A stretch of DNA of 64,000 nt. Origin: Pseudomonadota bacterium. Lineage in GTDB: Bacteria; Pseudomonadota; Gammaproteobacteria; Steroidobacterales; Steroidobacteraceae. Below, piece after piece: positions 28,761-39,614 of this stretch. The DNA is taken from NCBI GenBank assembly GCA_021808195.1, contig JAKBCE010000003.1, forward strand, positions 62,001 through 126,000, written 5' to 3'. A program made the translations under genes and the position numbers. The notes under the pieces are model-generated. The model had not been told where the DNA came from and did not search any database. It saw only the letters and a program-made list of their open reading frames with translations. Each line of letters starts with the position of its first letter. Within the stretch, counting starts at the first letter, position 1.

Positions 28761-29317
28761 CAGACCTGCATGACTTCCTTTTCCTTGGCCGCCAGAAGCT
28801 GCTCGATGTCGGCGATGTGCTTGTCGGTGAGCTTCTGGATGTCGGTCTCGGCGCGCCGCTCATCATCCTGCGGGATCAGCTTCTCCTTGAGCATGTCCTT
28901 CACGTCGTTCATCACGTCGCGACGCACATTGCGCACCGCCACGCGAGCATTTTCCGCGTCGGCCTTGAGCATCTTGGTGATCTCGCGGCGGCGCTCCTCG
29001 GTGAGCGGCGGCATGGGGATGCGGATCACCATGCCAGCGGTCATCGGCGTCAGGCCCAGATCGGACTTGAAGATCGCCTTCTCGATCGCCTGCACGACCG
29101 CCTTCTCCCACGGCGAGATCACGAGCGTGCGCCCGTCCTCGACCGCGATGCTCGCCACCTGCTGCAGCGGCACTTCCGAGCCGTAGTAATCGACGCGCAG
29201 GTGCTCGATCAGGCTCGGATGGGCCCGCCCGGTGCGCAGCTTCTTCAGATCTGTCTGGAAGCTCTGCACACACTTGGCCATGCGCTCGCGCGCGTCTTTC
29301 TTCAGATCATCGAGCAT
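28760..29317 (-). CDS. frr: Ribosome recycling factor
   Basis: Splits post-termination ribosomes together with EF-G. From ATG 29317, 185 residues, the standard length: MLDDLKKDARERMAKCVQSF begins the three-helix bundle, and LRTGRAHPSLIEHLRVDYYG is the conserved hinge region. A GTG six bases upstream (29323) is possible but lies too close to the GGAG at about 29325-29328; that site is 7 bases from the ATG. Followed directly by uppS. Confidence 0.97.
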   Translation of the reverse strand: MLDDLKKDARERMAKCVQSFQTDLKKLRTGRAHPSLIEHLRVDYYGSEVPLQQVASIAVEDGRTLVISPWEKAVVQAIEKAIFKSDLGLTPMTAGMVIRIPMPPLTEERRREITKMLKADAENARVAVRNVRRDVMNDVKDMLKEKLIPQDDERRAETDIQKLTDKHIADIEQLLAAKEKEVMQV

Positions 29318-29341
29318 GATCACACTCCGAGCCGCAGCGGC

Positions 29342-30076
29342 TCACTCGCAGGTTACGACCGTGCCCACCTCGTCACCGCGGACGCTGCGGGTCAGATCCC
29401 CTGGATTGTTGAGATTGAACACCTGCAATGGCAAGTGGTTGTCGCGGCACATGACGATGGCGGTGGCATCCATCACGTTGAGCTTCTCGGCGAGCACCCG
29501 ATCGAAGGTGAGCCGCCGGTAGCGCACCGCGGCGGGGTTGCGCAGCGGATCATCGGAGTACACCCCGTCGACCTTGGTGGCCTTCAGCAGCACCTCGGCG
29601 TTGATCTCGATCGCACGCAGCGCCGCGGCGGTATCGGTGGTGAAGAACGGGTTGCCGGTGCCGGCGGCGCAGATCACCACCCGCCCCTTCTGCAGGTGAC
29701 GGATGGCACGGCGGCGGATGTAGTCCTCACAGACCTCGTTGATGCGGATCGCCGACATCACGCGCGCGTGCAGACCGCGGCTCTCGAGGGCATCCTGCAT
29801 GGCGAGCGCATTCATCACGGTGGCGAGCATGCCCATGTGATCGGCAGTCACCCGATCCATGCCCGCCCGCGCGAGCCCCGCGCCGCGGAAGATGTTGCCG
29901 CCGCCGATCACCACGGCGAGCTCGACCCCGAGGCCGGCGATCTCCTCGAGCTCCCCCGCGATGCGCTTGATCATCCCCGGGTCGATGCCGTAGTCGGCCT
30001 GACCCATGAGCGCCTCGCCGGAGAGCTTCACGAGGATGCGCGAGTAGCGCGCACTGTTCGGTTTGTCATTCGCCAT
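29342..30076 (-). CDS. pyrH: UMP kinase
   Basis: Phosphorylates UMP to UDP; amino-acid-kinase fold hexamer regulated by GTP and UTP. From ATG 30076, 244 residues. [13 protein letters not shown] near the N-terminus and [10 protein letters not shown] are the phosphate-binding loops; [15 protein letters not shown] and [13 protein letters not shown] are conserved nucleotide-site segments. It sits between tsf and frr as in most bacteria; a strong hairpin lies just upstream (30107-30133). Confidence 0.97.
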   Translation of the reverse strand: MANDKPNSARYSRILVKLSGEALMGQADYGIDPGMIKRIAGELEEIAGLGVELAVVIGGGNIFRGAGLARAGMDRVTADHMGMLATVMNALAMQDALESRGLHARVMSAIRINEVCEDYIRRRAIRHLQKGRVVICAAGTGNPFFTTDTAAALRAIEINAEVLLKATKVDGVYSDDPLRNPAAVRYRRLTFDRVLAEKLNVMDATAIVMCRDNHLPLQVFNLNNPGDLTRSVRGDEVGTVVTCE

Positions 30077-30106
30077 GGGCCAACCTTCACTCGTTGCACG
30101 AACCGG

Positions 30107-30133
30107 CCCGCCCCGGCGCTGCGCCGGGGCGGG
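30107..30133 (-). terminator. 12-bp perfect hairpin between tsf and pyrH
   Basis: CCCGCCCCGGCG at 30107-30118 is the exact complement of 30122-30133, leaving a 3-base loop, in the 82-base gap between tsf and pyrH. No U run follows on the transcribed strand, so classical intrinsic termination would be incomplete. An attenuator that lowers pyrH relative to rpsB-tsf is the likely role, by analogy with the internal terminator after tsf in E. coli. Confidence 0.6.
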
Positions 30134-30158
30134 CGGGAAGCTCGCGTGCGCCTCAGGT

Positions 30159-31034
30159 CTAGCCGCCGGCGCCTTTGACCTGGGCCATGACCTCGGCCAC
30201 GAAATTTTCCTGCTTCTTCTCGATGCCCGCGCCCACTTCGAAGCGCTCGAACGCGACCACCTCGGCGCCGGCACCCTTCAGCAGCTTCTCCACCGTCACG
30301 TCCGGATCCTTCACGAACGCCTGGCCGAGCAGCGTGATCTCGCCGAGGGACTTGCGCAGCCGGCCCTCGACCATCTTGGCGACGATCTCCGGCGGCTTGC
30401 CCTCACCCTGGGCCTGCTCGGTGAGGATCTCGCGCTCCTTCGCCATGACCTCCGCCGGCACCTGCTGCATCGAGAGGTACTTCGGATTGCTCGCCGCAAC
30501 ATGCATCGCCAGGTCGTGCGCGAGCTCCGCGCTGCCGCCCTTGACGGCCACCAGCGCCCCGATGCGCGTGCCGTGCAGGTATGCGCCCAGGTGCTGCGGG
30601 GACGCGAGCACCGCGAAGCGGCGCACGCCGATGTTCTCGCCGATCTTGGCCACGAGCGCGCGGCGGCGCGCATCGACGGATTCATCGCCGAGGCGCGTCT
30701 CGAGCAGCGCCTCGAGACTGCCGGGCCGCTCGCTGAGCGCCTGCGCGGCCACGGCGCTCGCGAACGCGCGGAAGTCCTGCTCGCGTGCCACGAAGTCGGT
30801 CTCGCAATTGACCTCCACCAGGGCCGCGGCGCTCGCGCTGCGCTCGATGACCACGACCCCTTCGGCGGCGATGCGCGCGGACTTCTTGTCCGCCTTCGCC
30901 AGGCCCTGCTTGCGCATCAGCTCGGCGGCCGCATCGAGATCCCCGCTGGTCTCGACCAGCGCCTTCTTGCACTCCATCATGCCCGCGCCGGTGCGCTCGC
31001 GAAGCTGTTTGACGATCTCTGCTGTGATGTTCAT
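30159..31034 (-). CDS. tsf: Translation elongation factor Ts
   Basis: Guanine-nucleotide exchange factor for EF-Tu. From ATG 31034, 291 residues: the UBA-like N-terminal domain [19 protein letters not shown], then the EF-Tu contact motif TDFVA at residues 79-83 within [11 protein letters not shown], and the two-lobed core. The frame continues 13 codons upstream, but MNITAEIV matches the usual start. Downstream of rpsB by 101 bases containing a hairpin. Confidence 0.97.
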   Translation of the reverse strand: MNITAEIVKQLRERTGAGMMECKKALVETSGDLDAAAELMRKQGLAKADKKSARIAAEGVVVIERSASAAALVEVNCETDFVAREQDFRAFASAVAAQALSERPGSLEALLETRLGDESVDARRRALVAKIGENIGVRRFAVLASPQHLGAYLHGTRIGALVAVKGGSAELAHDLAMHVAASNPKYLSMQQVPAEVMAKEREILTEQAQGEGKPPEIVAKMVEGRLRKSLGEITLLGQAFVKDPDVTVEKLLKGAGAEVVAFERFEVGAGIEKKQENFVAEVMAQVKGAGG

Positions 31035-31107
31035 GTCCCACTCATCCCGTTGCACCATCCTGGCACGCTGCATCCGCCCCGGTCATCCTCACCGGAGCCG
31101 TACCGCG

Positions 31108-31131
31108 CGCGCGGCCGACAGCGGCCGCGCG
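31108..31131 (-). other. 9-bp GC hairpin between rpsB and tsf
   Basis: CGCGCGGCC at 31108-31116 pairs exactly with GGCCGCGCG at 31123-31131 (6-base loop), beginning 4 bases after the rpsB stop on the transcribed strand. No U run follows. It may slow ribosomes or polymerase between the two genes or protect the 3' end of rpsB mRNA. Confidence 0.5.
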
Positions 31132-31135
31132 GAGC

Positions 31136-32131
31136 TCACTCGCGGCCCTTGCGGCGCCCGGTGCTGGCGGGACGGCGGTTGGCGCCGGCCGGGGCACCCG
31201 TGCCCGAACCGCCCGAGGCGGCCACTTCCGGCACCGCATCGATGCTCTCTTCCTCACCGGCCAGATCCTCCGCGCCCTCGGTGGCGCCACCACGCGGGGG
31301 CACCTTCACCGGCGGCAGACGGCGCCGGGCGGCGCTCTTCTTCGGTCGCGCCGCGGGCGCGCGGCGCGGTCCACGCGCGGCCTTCTTGCGCGGATTGCCC
31401 GCTTCGTCGAGCTCGACGAACTCGTCCTCGCCGACCACCACGGCCGGCACGGACTCGCGGCCCTCGAGCACCGCATCGGCCATGCCGGCGGCGTAGAGCT
31501 GGATGGCCCGCATCGCATCGTCGTTGCCCGGAATCACGTAATCGATCCCATCCGGGGAGCAGTTGGTATCGACCACCGCCACCACCGGGATGCCGAGCTT
31601 GCGCGCCTCGTCGATGGCGAGCCGCTCGTGGCCGACGTCGATGACGAACAGCGCATCCGGGAGCGCCTCCATCTGACGGATACCGCCGAGGCTCCTCTGC
31701 AGCTTGTCCTGCTCGCGGCGCAGCTGGGTCGCCTCTTTCTTACCGCGCCGCTCGAGCGCCCCGGAGGCGGCCAGTTCACTGATGTCCTCGAGCCGCTTGA
31801 TCGACTGGCGGATGGTCTTGAAGTTCGTGAGCATGCCGCCGAGCCAGCGCTGGTTGACGAACGGCTGGCCGGCCCGCTCGGCCTCCTTCTGGACCGCCTC
31901 GCGGGCCGAGCGCTTGGTGCCGACGAACAGCACGCGCCCGCCATCGGCCGCGACGGCCTTCACGAAGGCCGCAGCCTGCGTGTACATCGGCTGGGTCTTC
32001 TCGAGATTGATGATGTGGATCTTGTTGCGCTCGCCGAAGATGAACTGCGCCATCTTCGGGTTCCAGAAACGGGTCTGGTGTCCGAAATGGACACCCGCTT
32101 CCAGCATCTGCCGCATGGATACGCCAGGCAT
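31136..32131 (-). CDS. rpsB: 30S ribosomal protein S2 with a long C-terminal extension
   Basis: Small-subunit ribosomal protein S2. From ATG 32131 (GAGGAG upstream) it is 331 residues; the first about 243 are a standard S2: [39 protein letters not shown], the coiled-coil hairpin at about 110-155, and [11 protein letters not shown]. From about residue 245 an extra about 87 residues follow, first basic and Ala/Pro/Arg/Lys-rich (245-280), then acidic (285-303), then Gly/Ser/Arg-rich. The extension is far longer than the short tails of E. coli S2, but the frame is uninterrupted and ends at a clear stop before a hairpin. First gene of rpsB-tsf-pyrH-frr. Confidence 0.97.
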   Translation of the reverse strand: MPGVSMRQMLEAGVHFGHQTRFWNPKMAQFIFGERNKIHIINLEKTQPMYTQAAAFVKAVAADGGRVLFVGTKRSAREAVQKEAERAGQPFVNQRWLGGMLTNFKTIRQSIKRLEDISELAASGALERRGKKEATQLRREQDKLQRSLGGIRQMEALPDALFVIDVGHERLAIDEARKLGIPVVAVVDTNCSPDGIDYVIPGNDDAMRAIQLYAAGMADAVLEGRESVPAVVVGEDEFVELDEAGNPRKKAARGPRRAPAARPKKSAARRRLPPVKVPPRGGATEGAEDLAGEEESIDAVPEVAASGGSGTGAPAGANRRPASTGRRKGRE

Positions 32132-32266
32132 GAGAAACTCCTCGTTGGGTTGGGCCTCCGCGCATCTCCGCAGCCATCCCGCCGGGCCGGTGAGGGCCGC
32201 TGGCGGAACACCCAGTCTGCGGATGAAGCGATGCGCGTGTGGGTTGATTGCCAAAAAAGGCCGCGC

Positions 32267-32295
32267 TTTATACCATGAAGGCCTCGCCCGAACAA
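32267..32295 (-). promoter_or_regulatory. Probable sigma-70 promoter of rpsB
   Basis: On the minus strand TTGTTC (32290-32295) and TATAAA (32267-32272) are separated by exactly 17 bases. The -10 is 5/6 and the -35 3/6 to consensus. Transcription would begin near 32260, giving an rpsB leader of about 130 nucleotides, long enough for feedback control by S2 as known in E. coli. Confidence 0.55.
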
Positions 32296-32356
32296 TGTCT
32301 TGCGCGCAGCGCCCGGCGCGCTGCGGCGCGCCCGCTGAAGTCACGCTGGAAAGTGC

Positions 32357-33130
32357 ATGCCCGTAACGATCAAAACACCCGACGAGCAGGACAAGATGCG
32401 CATCGCCGGCCGGCTGGCCGCCGAGGTGCTCGACATGATCACCGCGCACGTGGTGCCGGGGGTCAGCACCGAGGAGCTCGACCAGATCTGTCACGATTAC
32501 ATCGTGAACGTGCAAGGCACGATCCCGGCGAACCTGAACTATCACGGCTTCCCGAAGACGATCTGCACCTCCGTGAACCACGTCGTCTGTCATGGCATCC
32601 CCAATGACAAGCGCCTGAAGGCCGGCGACATCATCAACATTGACGTGACGGTGATCCGCGACGGATTCCACGGCGACACCAGCCGCATGTACTTCGTCGG
32701 CAAGCCCCCGGTCCACGCCCAGCGCCTGGCCGAGACGTGCTTCGAGGCGATGTGGCGCGGCATCGAGATGGTGCGCCCCGGGATGCGGCTCGGGGACATC
32801 GGCCACGCCATCCAGAGCTTCGTCGAGCAGAACAATTATTCGGTGGTGCGCGAGTACTGCGGCCACGGCATCGGGCGCATCTATCACGAGGACCCGCAGG
32901 TGCTGCATTACGGGGAGCCGGGCACGGGCCTGACGCTCGAGCCGGGCATGACCTTCACCATCGAGCCGATGGTCAACGCCGGCAAGCGCCACGTGCGGCT
33001 GCTGCCGGACGGCTGGACCGTGATCACCAAGGATCACTCGCTCTCGGCCCAGTGGGAACACACCATACTCGTGACCGACCGCGGCCACGAGGTGCTCACC
33101 CTCGGGGCGGCCGATCGCCCGCCGCACTGA
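32357..33130 (+). CDS. map: Methionine aminopeptidase type I
   Basis: Removes the initiator methionine from new proteins. 257 residues, pita-bread fold. Metal ligands are visible in [17 protein letters not shown] (two Asp), [15 protein letters not shown] (His), [11 protein letters not shown] (Glu) and QWEHTILVT (Glu). Faces away from rpsB across a 225-base shared regulatory region and is followed four bases later by glnD; the rpsB/map/glnD neighbourhood is standard for gammaproteobacteria. Confidence 0.97.
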   Translation: MPVTIKTPDEQDKMRIAGRLAAEVLDMITAHVVPGVSTEELDQICHDYIVNVQGTIPANLNYHGFPKTICTSVNHVVCHGIPNDKRLKAGDIINIDVTVIRDGFHGDTSRMYFVGKPPVHAQRLAETCFEAMWRGIEMVRPGMRLGDIGHAIQSFVEQNNYSVVREYCGHGIGRIYHEDPQVLHYGEPGTGLTLEPGMTFTIEPMVNAGKRHVRLLPDGWTVITKDHSLSAQWEHTILVTDRGHEVLTLGAADRPPH

Positions 33131-33134
33131 CGCG

Positions 33135-35843
33135 ATGGCCGACCCGCAAAGCGAAACGCAGGACACAGACGAGGCGCCCGAGCCCGGCCCGGCCGCACCG
33201 GCGCCGCGCTGGGCGCTACTCGAGCAGCTGCCCGCACTGCTCGGCGGGGCGCTCGAGTCCGGGGCGCCGCTGCGCGAGTGGCTGGGCACGGCCCACGAAC
33301 AGCTCAAGGCCCGCTTCCTCGCCGATGAGCCGATCGAGACGCTGGTGCACGCGCGCGCCGCGCTCATCGATGCGATCCTGAAGGGCCTCTGGCAGCGCTT
33401 TTGCTGCGGCGGGATGCACCGCTGGGCGCTGGTGGCGGTCGGCGGCTACGGCCGCGGCGAGCTGCATCCGTGCTCGGACATCGACATTTTGCTGCTCGTG
33501 CCCGCAGCGCCCCAGGGCGCCGAGCGCGCCGCGCTCGAGCGGCTGCTCGCGCTGCTGTGGGACATCGGACTGGAGGTCGGGCACAGCGTGCGCACGGTCG
33601 AGGAGTGTCTCGAGCAGAGCCGCGCCGATGTCAGCGTCATGACCACCCTGATCGAGGCGCGCCTGCTCGCCGGTGAGGCCGAGCTGCTCGGCACGCTGCG
33701 CTCGGCACTGGAGTCAGAGCACATCTGGCCGGTGCGCGAGTTCTTCGAGGCCAAGGTGCGCGAGCAGTCCGAGCGGCACCTGAAGGCCAACGACACCGCC
33801 TACAACCTCGAGCCGAACGTGAAGAGCGGCCCCGGGGGGCTGCGCGACATCCAGACCATCGCCTGGGTGGCCAAGCGGCACTTCGGGGCCGAGACCCTCG
33901 ATGAGCTGGTGCAGCACGGATTTCTCACCATCGCCGAGTTCCGCCGACTGAAGCAGGCCCAGGCGTTTCTCTGGAAGGTGCGCTTCGGGCTGCACGTGCT
34001 CACCGCCCGGCGCGAGGATCGCCTGCTGTTCGATCACCAGATCCGCCTGGCGCAGATCTTCGGCTACGAGGACGCCTCCTACACCCTCGCGGTCGAGCAG
34101 CTGATGCAGCGCTACTACCGCACCGTCAAGGACGTGAGCCTGCTCAATGAGCTGCTGCTGCAGCTGTTTCGCGAGGCCATCCTCACCGAGCGCGAGCCGC
34201 CCCGCCCGCTCAATGCACGCTTCCAGGTGCGCTCCGGCTCCCTCGAGGCGGTGAACGAGGAGGTGTTTGCGCGCACCCCCTCGGCGCTGCTCGAGCTGTT
34301 CGTGCTGCTGCAGCGTCACCCGGACATCAAGGGCGTGCGCGCCTCGACCATGCGCGCCGTGGCGCGCAGCCTGTGGCTGATCGATGAGGAATTCCGCCAG
34401 AACCCGCGCCACCATCGGCTGTTTCTCGAGATCGTGCGCTCCCCGGTCGGGGTGACCCACGAGCTGCGCCGGATGAACACCTACGGGGTGCTCGGCCGGT
34501 ACATCCCGGCCTTCGGGCGCATCGTCGGGCGCATGCAGTACGATCTGTTCCACGCCTACACGGTCGATGCGCACACGCTGTTCGTGGTGAGCAACCTCAG
34601 GCGCTTCGCCATCCCGCGCTACGATCAGGAGTTGCCGCAGGCCTCGCGCATCATGCAGCAGCTGCCGCGCCCCGAGGTCGCCTACCTCGCAGCGCTGTTT
34701 CACGACATCGCCAAGGGCCGCGGCGGCGATCACTCCGAGCTCGGCGCGGTGGACGCCGAGGCGTTCTGCCTCGAGCAGGGGCTCTCGCCCTACGATGCGC
34801 GCCTGGTGGCCTGGCTGGTCCGCCACCACCTCACGCTCTCGATCACCGCACAGAAGCAGGACATCAGCGACCCGCAGGTGATCAACGCCTTCGCGCACAC
34901 CGTCGGGGATGAGGCGCACCTCGATTACCTCTACGTGCTCACCTGCGCCGACGTGCGCGCCACGAACCCGAAGCTGTGGAATTCCTGGAAGGCCTCGCTG
35001 TTCGAGGACTTCTACCAGCGCGTGCGCCGCGCACTGCGCCGCGGGCTCGAGTCGCCCGTCGACCAGGAGCAGCTGGTGAGCGAGACGCGCGAGGCGGCGC
35101 GGCGGCTGATGGTCGAGCGCGGCGTCGCCCGCACCGACATCGAGCGGGTCTGGGAGCGCTTCTCGGACACGTATTTCCTGCAGCACTCCCCGGAGGAGGT
35201 CGCCTGGCACCTGCGGCTGCTGGCCGACCGCGATCCACACTCGCAGGAGCCGCTGGTCGCGCTCGATCTGCACAGCGTGCGCGGCACCACCGCCGTGCTC
35301 ATTTACACCCGCGCGCGCGAGCACGGCTTCGCCCGCTCGACCGCGGTGCTCGATCAGCTCGGACTCGACATTCTCGATGCGCGCATCACCCCGACGGGCG
35401 ATGGCTTCAGCCTCGACCTGTATCACGTGCTCGAGAGTGACGGCACGCCGATCGAGGATGGCGATCGGCGTCAGGAGATCGAGGAGGCGCTGTGGCGCTC
35501 GCTGCGCGAGCCGCAGGCCACCGTGGCCGTGCATCGGCGCGTGCCCCGTCAGGTGCGCATGTTCCACACGCCCACCCAGATCGCCATCAGCCCCGATGAG
35601 CGCAACGGCCGCTCGGTGCTCGAGCTGATCGCCGGGGACCGCCCCGGTCTGCTCTGCGACGTCGGCAAGGTGCTCACCGCCGAGCACCTGATGCTGCACG
35701 CGGCGCGCATCATGACGGTCGGGGAGCGGGCCGAGGACGTCTTCTACATCACCGATCTTGACGGCCGTGCGCTCAGTGAGGAGCGCGCCGGGCGTCTGCG
35801 CGAGATGCTGAACCAGACGCTCAAGCAGCGCGCTGCCGCCTGA
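33135..35843 (+). CDS. glnD: Bifunctional uridylyltransferase/uridylyl-removing enzyme GlnD
   Basis: Nitrogen sensor that adds UMP to PII proteins when glutamine is low and removes it when high. 902 residues: nucleotidyltransferase domain with [19 protein letters not shown] near residue 103; a central bundle; the HD phosphohydrolase domain with [16 protein letters not shown] near 520; and two C-terminal ACT domains that bind glutamine ([21 protein letters not shown] and [21 protein letters not shown]). Complete and uninterrupted. Confidence 0.97.
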   Translation: MADPQSETQDTDEAPEPGPAAPAPRWALLEQLPALLGGALESGAPLREWLGTAHEQLKARFLADEPIETLVHARAALIDAILKGLWQRFCCGGMHRWALVAVGGYGRGELHPCSDIDILLLVPAAPQGAERAALERLLALLWDIGLEVGHSVRTVEECLEQSRADVSVMTTLIEARLLAGEAELLGTLRSALESEHIWPVREFFEAKVREQSERHLKANDTAYNLEPNVKSGPGGLRDIQTIAWVAKRHFGAETLDELVQHGFLTIAEFRRLKQAQAFLWKVRFGLHVLTARREDRLLFDHQIRLAQIFGYEDASYTLAVEQLMQRYYRTVKDVSLLNELLLQLFREAILTEREPPRPLNARFQVRSGSLEAVNEEVFARTPSALLELFVLLQRHPDIKGVRASTMRAVARSLWLIDEEFRQNPRHHRLFLEIVRSPVGVTHELRRMNTYGVLGRYIPAFGRIVGRMQYDLFHAYTVDAHTLFVVSNLRRFAIPRYDQELPQASRIMQQLPRPEVAYLAALFHDIAKGRGGDHSELGAVDAEAFCLEQGLSPYDARLVAWLVRHHLTLSITAQKQDISDPQVINAFAHTVGDEAHLDYLYVLTCADVRATNPKLWNSWKASLFEDFYQRVRRALRRGLESPVDQEQLVSETREAARRLMVERGVARTDIERVWERFSDTYFLQHSPEEVAWHLRLLADRDPHSQEPLVALDLHSVRGTTAVLIYTRAREHGFARSTAVLDQLGLDILDARITPTGDGFSLDLYHVLESDGTPIEDGDRRQEIEEALWRSLREPQATVAVHRRVPRQVRMFHTPTQIAISPDERNGRSVLELIAGDRPGLLCDVGKVLTAEHLMLHAARIMTVGERAEDVFYITDLDGRALSEERAGRLREMLNQTLKQRAAA

Positions 35844-35861
35844 GCCCACTCCGGAGTGACG

Positions 35862-37066
35862 ATGAATCCGCGACTCGAGCGGCTGCACGCGTATCCCTTC
35901 GCCCGACTCGCCCGGCTCACCGCCGGGGCGAGCCCGCCGCCTGCGCTGAAGCCGATCGGCCTGTCGATCGGGGAGCCACGGCACACACCGCCCGCAGCGC
36001 TGATCGAGGCGTTGCGCGCGGCGGCCCACCGGCTCGACACCTACCCGAGCACCGCCGGACTGCCCGAGCTGCGCGCCGCGTGCGCCGCCTGGCTCGAGCG
36101 GCGCTTCGCGCTGCGTGCCGGCAGCGTCGATCCGGCCACCATGGTGCTGCCGGTGAACGGCACGCGCGAGGCGCTGTTTGCGTTCGTGCAGGCCGCGGTC
36201 GATGACCGGCACGAGCCGCTGGTGGCGATGCCGAACCCGTTCTATCAGATCTACGAGGGCGCCGCGGTGCTCGCCGGGGCGCGCCCCTACCTGCTCGAGA
36301 CCCGCGCACAGAACGACTTCACGCCCGATCTGGCGGCGGTGCCCGAGAGCGTGTGGCGGCGCTGTCAGGTGCTGATGCTGTGCAGCCCGGGCAACCCCAC
36401 CGGCAAGGTGCTCGGGCCCCAGACCCTGCGCCTCGCGCTCGAGCTCGCCGCGCGGCACGATTTCATCGTCGCCGCCGATGAGTGCTACAGCGAGATCTAT
36501 CTCGATGCGGCGCGCCCGCCGCCCGGACTGCTCGGTGTGGCGCAGGCCGCTGGCGCGCAGCACTTCGAGCGCTGCATCGTGTTTCACAGCCTCTCGAAGC
36601 GCTCGAGCGCACCGGGGCTGCGCTCGGGGTTCGTGTGCGGGGATCCGGCGATCATCGAGCGGCTGCTGCTCTATCGCACCTACCACGGCTGCGCGATGCC
36701 GGTGCCGACCCAGCTGGCGAGCATTGCCGCCTGGGCTGACGAGGCGCACGTGCAGCACAGCCGGCGGTTGTATCAGGAGAAATTCGAGCGGGTGCTGCCG
36801 ATCCTGGCGCCCGTCCTGCCGGTGGCCCGGCCCGAGGGGGCGTTTTACCTCTGGAGCGAGGTCGGCGCGGATCGGGACGATGAGCGCTTCACCCGCGAAC
36901 TGTATGCCACAGAGGCCGTGACCGTGCTGCCCGGCAGCTACCTCGGTCGCAGCGGCCCCAACGGCAACCCCGGCGCCGGCCGCGTGCGCATCTCGCTGGT
37001 GGCGAGCGTTGCCGATTGCATCGAGGCCGCTGAACGGATCCGTCACTACGTCGAGAACCGCAACCC

Positions 37067-37070
<4 letters not shown>
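35862..37070 (+). CDS. dapC: Succinyldiaminopimelate transaminase (DapC type)
   Basis: PLP-dependent class I/II aminotransferase of 402 residues; in this context it probably converts N-succinyl-2-amino-6-ketopimelate to N-succinyl-LL-diaminopimelate in lysine and peptidoglycan precursor synthesis. Seen: [13 protein letters not shown] (PLP contact), [11 protein letters not shown], and the Lys Schiff-base motif [17 protein letters not shown]. The start ATG 35862 has GGAG 5 bases upstream; a GTG two codons earlier is less likely. Its stop overlaps the dapD ATG, which supports the DapC rather than a general aminotransferase assignment. Confidence 0.9.
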
Positions 37071-37897
<827 letters not shown>

Positions 37898-37932
37898 CCG
37901 CGCCGAGGCGTGCAGCCCGTAGGCGGGTCGGC

Positions 37933-38814
37933 TCAGCCGAACCGCCCGGTGATGTAGTCCTCGGTCAGCCGATGGCGCGGGTTGGTGAACAGCCGGTCGG
38001 TCTCCCCGACTTCCACCAGCCGGCCGAGGTGAAAGTACGCGGTGCGTTGCGAGACACGTGCCGCCTGCTGCATCGAGTGCGTCACGATCACGATTGCGTA
38101 GCTGCCGTGCAGCTCCTCGATCAGATCCTCGATGCGCGCGGTGGCGATCGGATCGAGCGCCGAGCAGGGCTCGTCCATCAGGATCACCTCCGGCTGCACC
38201 GCGAGCGCACGCGCGATGCACAGGCGCTGCTGCTGCCCGCCGGAGAGCCCGGTGCCGAGCGAGCCGAGCCGGTCCTTCACCTCGTTCCACAACCCCGCGC
38301 GCTGCAGGCTCGAGCACACCAGCTCATCGAGATCCGCGCGTGTGCGCGCCAGCTTGTGGATGCGCGGCCCATAGGCGACGTTGTCGTAGATGGACTTGGG
38401 GAAGGGATTGGGGCGCTGGAACACCATGCCGATACGCGCCCGCAGGCGCGCCACGTCCTGGCGCTTGTCGTAGATGTCCTGGCCGTCGAGCAGGATCTGC
38501 CCGCTCACCCGCGCCCCGGGGATGGTGTCATTCATCCGATTGAGGCAGCGCAGGAACGTCGATTTGCCACAACCGGAGGGCCCGATGCAGGCGAGCACCT
38601 GGCCGCGGGCGATGTCGACGGTCACGTCGGTGAGCGCCTGCTTGTGCCCGTAGTAGACATCCACGTGACTGCAGGAGAACACCGGGTCGGTGACCTTCGG
38701 TTCGCCGGTCGGCTGGCCGGCGAGCTCCCCGCTCAGCGCCGCCGGGATGTGCACCCGGCTGCTCGGCTTGGTGCCGAGTGCGCCGGAAGTATCGGGCCGG
38801 GGTGTGTCCTGCAC
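37933..38814 (-). CDS. pstB: Phosphate ABC transporter ATP-binding protein PstB (second of a tandem pair)
   Basis: ATPase of the high-affinity phosphate importer. 293 residues from GTG 38814, with GAGGAG upstream. Walker [10 protein letters not shown] at 78-86, the PstB-specific [18 protein letters not shown], signature [12 protein letters not shown], Walker [14 protein letters not shown] and [12 protein letters not shown] 45-residue N-terminal extension precedes the ABC domain, absent from the neighbouring copy. It lies 11 bases after the other pstB on the same strand and clearly differs from it along its length, so it is a paralogue and not a recent duplication. pstS, pstC and pstA are not in this window. 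Confidence 0.94.
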   Translation of the reverse strand: MQDTPRPDTSGALGTKPSSRVHIPAALSGELAGQPTGEPKVTDPVFSCSHVDVYYGHKQALTDVTVDIARGQVLACIGPSGCGKSTFLRCLNRMNDTIPGARVSGQILLDGQDIYDKRQDVARLRARIGMVFQRPNPFPKSIYDNVAYGPRIHKLARTRADLDELVCSSLQRAGLWNEVKDRLGSLGTGLSGGQQQRLCIARALAVQPEVILMDEPCSALDPIATARIEDLIEELHGSYAIVIVTHSMQQAARVSQRTAYFHLGRLVEVGETDRLFTNPRHRLTEDYITGRFG

Positions 38815-38825
38815 GGGTGCGCTCC

Positions 38826-39614
38826 TCAGCCGAACCGGCCGGTGACGTAATCATCGGTGCGCCGGTCGCGCGGCGCGGTGAACAACTGCCCGGTGGGGCC
38901 GACTTCGATGAGCTCGCCGTTGTACATGAACGCCGTCGTGCTCGAGACACGCGCGGCCTGCTGCAGGTTGTGCGTCACGATCACGATGCAAAACCGCTCG
39001 CGCAGGCTCTGCAGGGTCTCCTCGACCTTCAGCGTCGAGATCGGATCGAGCGCCGCGGTCGGCTCATCGAGCAGAATCACCTCCGGCTCGAGCGCAATGC
39101 TGCGCGCGATGCACAGCCGCTGCTGCTGCCCGCCGGAGAGACTGCGCCCGTCCTCCTGCAGCTTGTCCTTCACTTCCTCCCACAGCGCCGCATCGGCGAG
39201 TGCGGCATGCACCCGCTGGGTGAGCTCGGCGCGCCCGATGCGCCGCGCCAGACGCAGACCGAAGGCGACATTCTCGAAAATCGACATCGGGAACGGGGTC
39301 GGCTTCTGAAACACCATCCCGACACGCAGGCGCAGCCGCGTGACGTCCATGGTCGAGGCGAGAATGTCCTCGCCGTCGAGCAGCACCTCGCCACTGGCGC
39401 GCTGGCCCGGATAGAGCGTGTACATCCGATTCAGCACCCGCAGCAGCGTCGATTTGCCGCAGCCCGAGGGGCCGATGAAGGCGGTGATGCTGCGATCGGG
39501 CAGCGTGAGATTGATGTCCTTCAGGGCCTGCTGGCGGCCGTAGAAGAAATCGAGGTGGCGCACCTCGATCTTGTGCGCGCTCGCCCCGAGGGTCTGCTCG
39601 GCCGGTTGGCTCAT
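38826..39614 (-). CDS. pstB: Phosphate ABC transporter ATP-binding protein PstB (first of a tandem pair)
   Basis: 262 residues. Walker [10 protein letters not shown] at 48-56, [35 protein letters not shown], Walker [17 protein letters not shown] and [13 protein letters not shown]. All nucleotide-site motifs are intact, so both copies should be active ATPases. First gene of the two-gene unit; the long intergenic region upstream carries PhoB-like half-sites, so both genes may respond to phosphate starvation. In other bacteria a second PstB is often encoded inside a full pst operon; here the permease and binding-protein genes are missing from the window. Confidence 0.94.
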   Translation of the reverse strand: MSQPAEQTLGASAHKIEVRHLDFFYGRQQALKDINLTLPDRSITAFIGPSGCGKSTLLRVLNRMYTLYPGQRASGEVLLDGEDILASTMDVTRLRLRVGMVFQKPTPFPMSIFENVAFGLRLARRIGRAELTQRVHAALADAALWEEVKDKLQEDGRSLSGGQQQRLCIARSIALEPEVILLDEPTAALDPISTLKVEETLQSLRERFCIVIVTHNLQQAARVSSTTAFMYNGELIEVGPTGQLFTAPRDRRTDDYVTGRFG

